Shown in pieces: positions 14,388 to 16,861 of a stretch of DNA of 16,861 nucleotides. The DNA is from Thermoleophilia bacterium. GTDB taxonomy: Bacteria > Actinomycetota > Thermoleophilia > Gaiellales > SKUG01. Numbering within the stretch: the stretch's first letter is position 1; the number at the start of each line of letters is the position of its first letter. A program made the position numbers and the translations under genes. The notes beneath the pieces were generated by a model, which searched no databases, had not been told where the DNA came from, and saw nothing but the letters and a program-made list of their open reading frames with translations. The stretch covers positions 1 through 16,861 of the forward strand of contig JAGQUL010000092.1 in assembly GCA_020438525.1 (NCBI GenBank), written 5' to 3'.

Positions 14388-16861
14388 CGCTGCTGCTGCG
14401 GCGTCGACGCGGCGTGCGTCGCACGAGCGCGCCTGCACCGAGCGATCCCAGCCCGATCAGGGCCAGCAGTCCGAGCGGTCCGCCGGTGTAGGGCAGGCCG
14501 CCACCGTTCGAATCGTCGGAGGCAGCAGCGACGACGGTCTCGGTGCCGCTGCCGGCCGCCGACTCCTCCTCGTCGTCGCTGGTCTCGGCATCCGAGTCGC
14601 CCGGGGCAGCGTCGCCTGACGTGTCGCTGTTGCTCGACGTGTCGCCGGTCTCGGAACCGGACGGAGCCGCCGAGCCGCCGTCGCCAGGGGAGGTGTCCGA
14701 CGAGCCGGGCGCGGCCGACGTCGACTCCGGCGTGACGCAGGTGTCGTTCACCCCGTCGGAGTCGCTGTCGCTGAGCGTCTGTCCTGCGTCGCAGGTCGGC
14801 GGCTCGGGCACGCAGTCGCCGGTCGAGTTCACCACCATGTCGCTCGGCACCCCGTCCTGGTCGCCCGCAAGGTTGGGGCAGGCATCCTCGAAGCACGGCG
14901 TGTCGGTGGCTCGCGCGATCACGTTGTTGCCGGTGAGCTTCCACTTCGCTCGGGGCGATGCGGCCGACGTCGGCACGTTCACCGCGAACGTCGCGGAGTC
15001 GCCGACGGGGAAGTACGTCGGCTGGCCATGGAAGATGCCCGCGTCGAACTTGTTCGACAGGCCGTCCGGCACGTTGAGCGCCACCGGGTTCGCGTTGGTC
15101 GCGTGGAAGTACGCGGTGAACGAGCCGTCGGGCATGTCCGTCACGCACTCCAGCACGGGCTCGAGCTCGGCGCAGAGGTCGTTCACGCCGTCATCGTCGC
15201 TGTCGAGCAGGATCACGCGGTCGGCACACGAGGTGACCTCATCCACGCAGTCGCCGTGCTTGTTCACGGCCATGTCGCGCGGCAAGCCGTTCTGGTCGCC
15301 GGCCAGGTTCGGGCAGGCATCCGGGTAGCACTCGGTCGACGTCTGTCGCGCGATCGCGCTGTTGCCGGTGAGCTTCCACTTGGCGCGGAACGATGCGGCG
15401 CTCGTCGGCACGTTCACCACGAACGTCGCGGAGTTGCCGACCGGGAAGCTCGTGGGCTGGCCGCTGAAGAGGCCTGCATCGAACTTGTTGGATGTGCCGT
15501 GCGGAACGTCGACGGTCACCGCATTGGCATTCGTGGCGTAGAAGTACGCGTTGAACGAGCCGTCGGCGAGGTCCTCGACGCAGCTCACCTGCGGGGTGAG
15601 CGTCGCGCACAGGTCGGTCACGCCGTCGGAGTCGTTGTCGATCAGCACGGCATTGCCGGTGCACGTCGTGACCTGCTGCACGCAGCTGCCGGAGATGTTG
15701 ATCGCCATGCCGGTCGGCGGCGCATCCTGGTCGCCGGCCAGGTTCGGGCAGACGTCCTGGAAGCAGGGCGCGGTCAGTGCGCTGTTGTAGAACCCGAACG
15801 CGGAGTTGCCGGTCACCATCCACATCTGCACTACCTGAGCGGACCAGATGGTGGTCGTGAAGCTGCCCTCGCCAGGCGTGAACACCGTCGGCTGGTTGCC
15901 GCCGACGAGCAGGTTCTTGATTCCCGCGGGGATCGCGACGGAGTGCCCGGAGGTGTTGCGCCAGCGCCAGCGCAGCGTGCGGCTGCCGTCGGCGTTGCCC
16001 ACGCCGCAGTCGATGATCGGCGTGATCCAGACGCAGCCGTCGAGCGAGCCGTTGTTGTTGGTGTCGACGCCCACGCCTGTACCGCAGAACACGTCGGGGT
16101 TCGGCACGCAGGTGTCGAGTGCGCCGTTGTTGTTGGTGTCGCGCGGGGTCTCGTCCGACTCGCAGCTCGCGGCCGAGACGATGTCGGCTGCCACGCAGGT
16201 GTCGAGCGAGCCGTTGTTGTTGGTGTCGGTTGCCGTCTCGTCGACCTTCGGGCAGGTCACGTCGGGAAGCACGCGGCAGCTCTCGAGCGAGGTTGGCGAG
16301 CCGCCGTTGTCGTAGGCCTCCTCGTCGAACGCGCACGAGGCATCCGGGTTGTCGACGCAGCTCTCCTTCGACGGTCCGCCGGTGAGGTTCTCGGGGTGCT
16401 GGTCGGTGTAGGTACAGGTCGCATCCGGGTGGTCGACGCAGGCGTCGGCGATGTTGTCGCCGGCGATGCTGCCCGGGGTGGATCCGTTGTCGACCGGGTC
16501 CTGGTCGGACTCGCAGGTCACGGCCGGCGGCACGGCGGGCGCGGTGCTGCAGCCGTTGGCGAGGATCGACTGGTCGCCCTTGGCATCCTGCGTCTGACGG
16601 TGCTTGAAAGCGTCCCAGTACTCGTACGAGGGGATCACGTCGTTGGCATCCCACTGGTGGCCACCGAAGCCGCGAAGGTCGTTGAGGCTCGACGTGGTCA
16701 TGGAGGTGTATCCGGTGACCTCGAAGCCGTGACCGAGGTGCCATTCCATGTTGGCGTGACAGAACGTCACGGACCCGATCAGCTGCCAGCTGGGATCCCG
16801 CCAGCCTGCCGCCTGCTGCTCCTGCGGTGCGCTCGCGGGTGCGGGCTTGGCGGCCGGCTCG
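14377..16861 (-). CDS. LPXTG-anchored surface protein with tandem modules and calcium-loop repeats (5' end beyond window)
   Basis: The frame is open to the right edge (827 residues seen); the signal peptide must lie beyond. GTG 16770 is not the start, because sense coding continues upstream (AAGWRDPSWQLIGS). The first seen domain is of the CHA...GGHxxxxxDVIP type (VTFCHANMEWHLGH, then GFGGHQWDANDVIPSYEYWD). A Cys-rich region has three DTNNNGxLD calcium-type loops. Three beta-rich modules follow, the last two exact in spacing (145 residues) and each beginning CPNLAGDQ with a DSDSDGVND-type thrombospondin-3-like loop. A roughly 75-residue Ser/Asp/Gly-rich wall spacer then leads to LPYTG (14482-14496), a hydrophobic helix and an Arg-rich tail, the complete sortase signal. 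It should be covalently wall-bound and probably calcium-stabilised; adhesion is a reasonable guess. The sortase is not in the window. Confidence 0.88.
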   Translation of the reverse strand, partial: EPAAKPAPASAPQEQQAAGWRDPSWQLIGSVTFCHANMEWHLGHGFEVTGYTSMTTSSLNDLRGFGGHQWDANDVIPSYEYWDAFKHRQTQDAKGDQSILANGCSTAPAVPPAVTCESDQDPVDNGSTPGSIAGDNIADACVDHPDATCTYTDQHPENLTGGPSKESCVDNPDASCAFDEEAYDNGGSPTSLESCRVLPDVTCPKVDETATDTNNNGSLDTCVAADIVSAASCESDETPRDTNNNGALDTCVPNPDVFCGTGVGVDTNNNGSLDGCVWITPIIDCGVGNADGSRTLRWRWRNTSGHSVAIPAGIKNLLVGGNQPTVFTPGEGSFTTTIWSAQVVQMWMVTGNSAFGFYNSALTAPCFQDVCPNLAGDQDAPPTGMAINISGSCVQQVTTCTGNAVLIDNDSDGVTDLCATLTPQVSCVEDLADGSFNAYFYATNANAVTVDVPHGTSNKFDAGLFSGQPTSFPVGNSATFVVNVPTSAASFRAKWKLTGNSAIARQTSTECYPDACPNLAGDQNGLPRDMAVNKHGDCVDEVTSCADRVILLDSDDDGVNDLCAELEPVLECVTDMPDGSFTAYFHATNANPVALNVPDGLSNKFDAGIFHGQPTYFPVGDSATFAVNVPTSAASPRAKWKLTGNNVIARATDTPCFEDACPNLAGDQDGVPSDMVVNSTGDCVPEPPTCDAGQTLSDSDSDGVNDTCVTPESTSAAPGSSDTSPGDGGSAAPSGSETGDTSSNSDTSGDAAPGDSDAETSDDEEESAAGSGTETVVAAASDDSNGGGLPYTGGPLGLLALIGLGSLGAGALVRRTPRRRRSSSVSE
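14881..15315 (-). repeat. 435-bp tandem repeat, second copy
   Basis: Runs from one CPNLAGDQ codon block to the next (15315 to 14880), 145 codons. Shares with its neighbour the blocks TNANPV/TNANAV, SNKFDAG, FPVGDSATF/FPVGNSATF, VNVPTSAAS and RAKWKLTGN. Confidence 0.9.
15316..15750 (-). repeat. 435-bp tandem repeat, first copy
   Basis: Runs from the CPNLAGDQ block at 15750 to the one at 15315, again exactly 145 codons. A third, more diverged beta module (ADGSRTLRWRWRN to MVTGNSAFGFYN) precedes it, and a partial copy follows the second repeat. Confidence 0.9.
16049..16228 (-). repeat. Three identical 18-bp blocks encoding the calcium-type loop DTNNNG
   Basis: CCGTTGTTGTTGGTGTCG occurs at 16049-16066, 16124-16141 and 16211-16228 (spacings 75 and 87 bp, both multiples of three). 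On the coding strand each gives the first six residues of D-x-N-x-N-G-x-L-D. Confidence 0.9.

Noticed and set aside
16049..16228. Short regular repeats that could suggest CRISPR
   Set aside because: They are in frame, only three, 18 bp, and encode calcium-type loops inside a surface protein.

Overview
The window is high-GC, densely coding bacterial DNA with strong G/C preference at third codon positions. Several features point to Actinomycetota: a short homogentisate dioxygenase, an HRDC-containing RNase D, an LPXTG wall-anchored protein, a tRNA gene without encoded CCA, and many genes whose start codon lies 6-9 nt below a TANNNT -10 hexamer (leaderless style). The chemoreceptor suggests a motile organism. 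The Ig-like 'TYTVxxxDVG' type domain on the protease hints at Thermoleophilia (Solirubrobacterales), but that placement is only a guess.

Left part (1-5.2 kb): two histidine kinase genes on the minus strand alternate with two plus-strand genes for homogentisate breakdown. The order is kinase 1 (cut by the left edge), a fumarylacetoacetate hydrolase family enzyme, kinase 2, then homogentisate 1,2-dioxygenase. The kinases share a near-identical catalytic half at a constant offset of 2681 nt but have unrelated sensor halves. No response regulator, HPPD or maleylacetoacetate isomerase is visible.

Middle (5.2-9.7 kb): a small unknown protein and RNase D converge on a hairpin that spans both stop codons. 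A broken gene for a small exported protein follows, then a chemoreceptor with five concatenated HAMP-like units and no outer sensor domain, then a VOC-fold protein.

9.7-11.05 kb looks like a decaying accessory patch around a tRNA-Arg(CCT) gene. It holds a small gene with a one-base deletion, an orphan reading frame that runs antisense into the tRNA, and an AbiE-like pair (winged helix plus nucleotidyltransferase). In that pair the conserved GG of the transferase lies upstream of its only start codon, and its C terminus is a glycine-zipper membrane tail.

Right part (11.05-16.86 kb): a secreted trypsin-like protease, a Na/Pi-cotransporter-like membrane protein, a divergent HxlR regulator with a zinc-ribbon-like tail, and a very large LPXTG surface protein (its 5' part lies beyond the right edge). 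The surface protein has exact 145-residue tandem repeats and calcium-loop motifs. Protease, transporter and surface protein all act at the cell envelope. I saw no CRISPR array, transposase, integrase or rRNA. I found no complete new defence system; the AbiE-like fusion and the kinase/homogentisate alternation are the least ordinary features.
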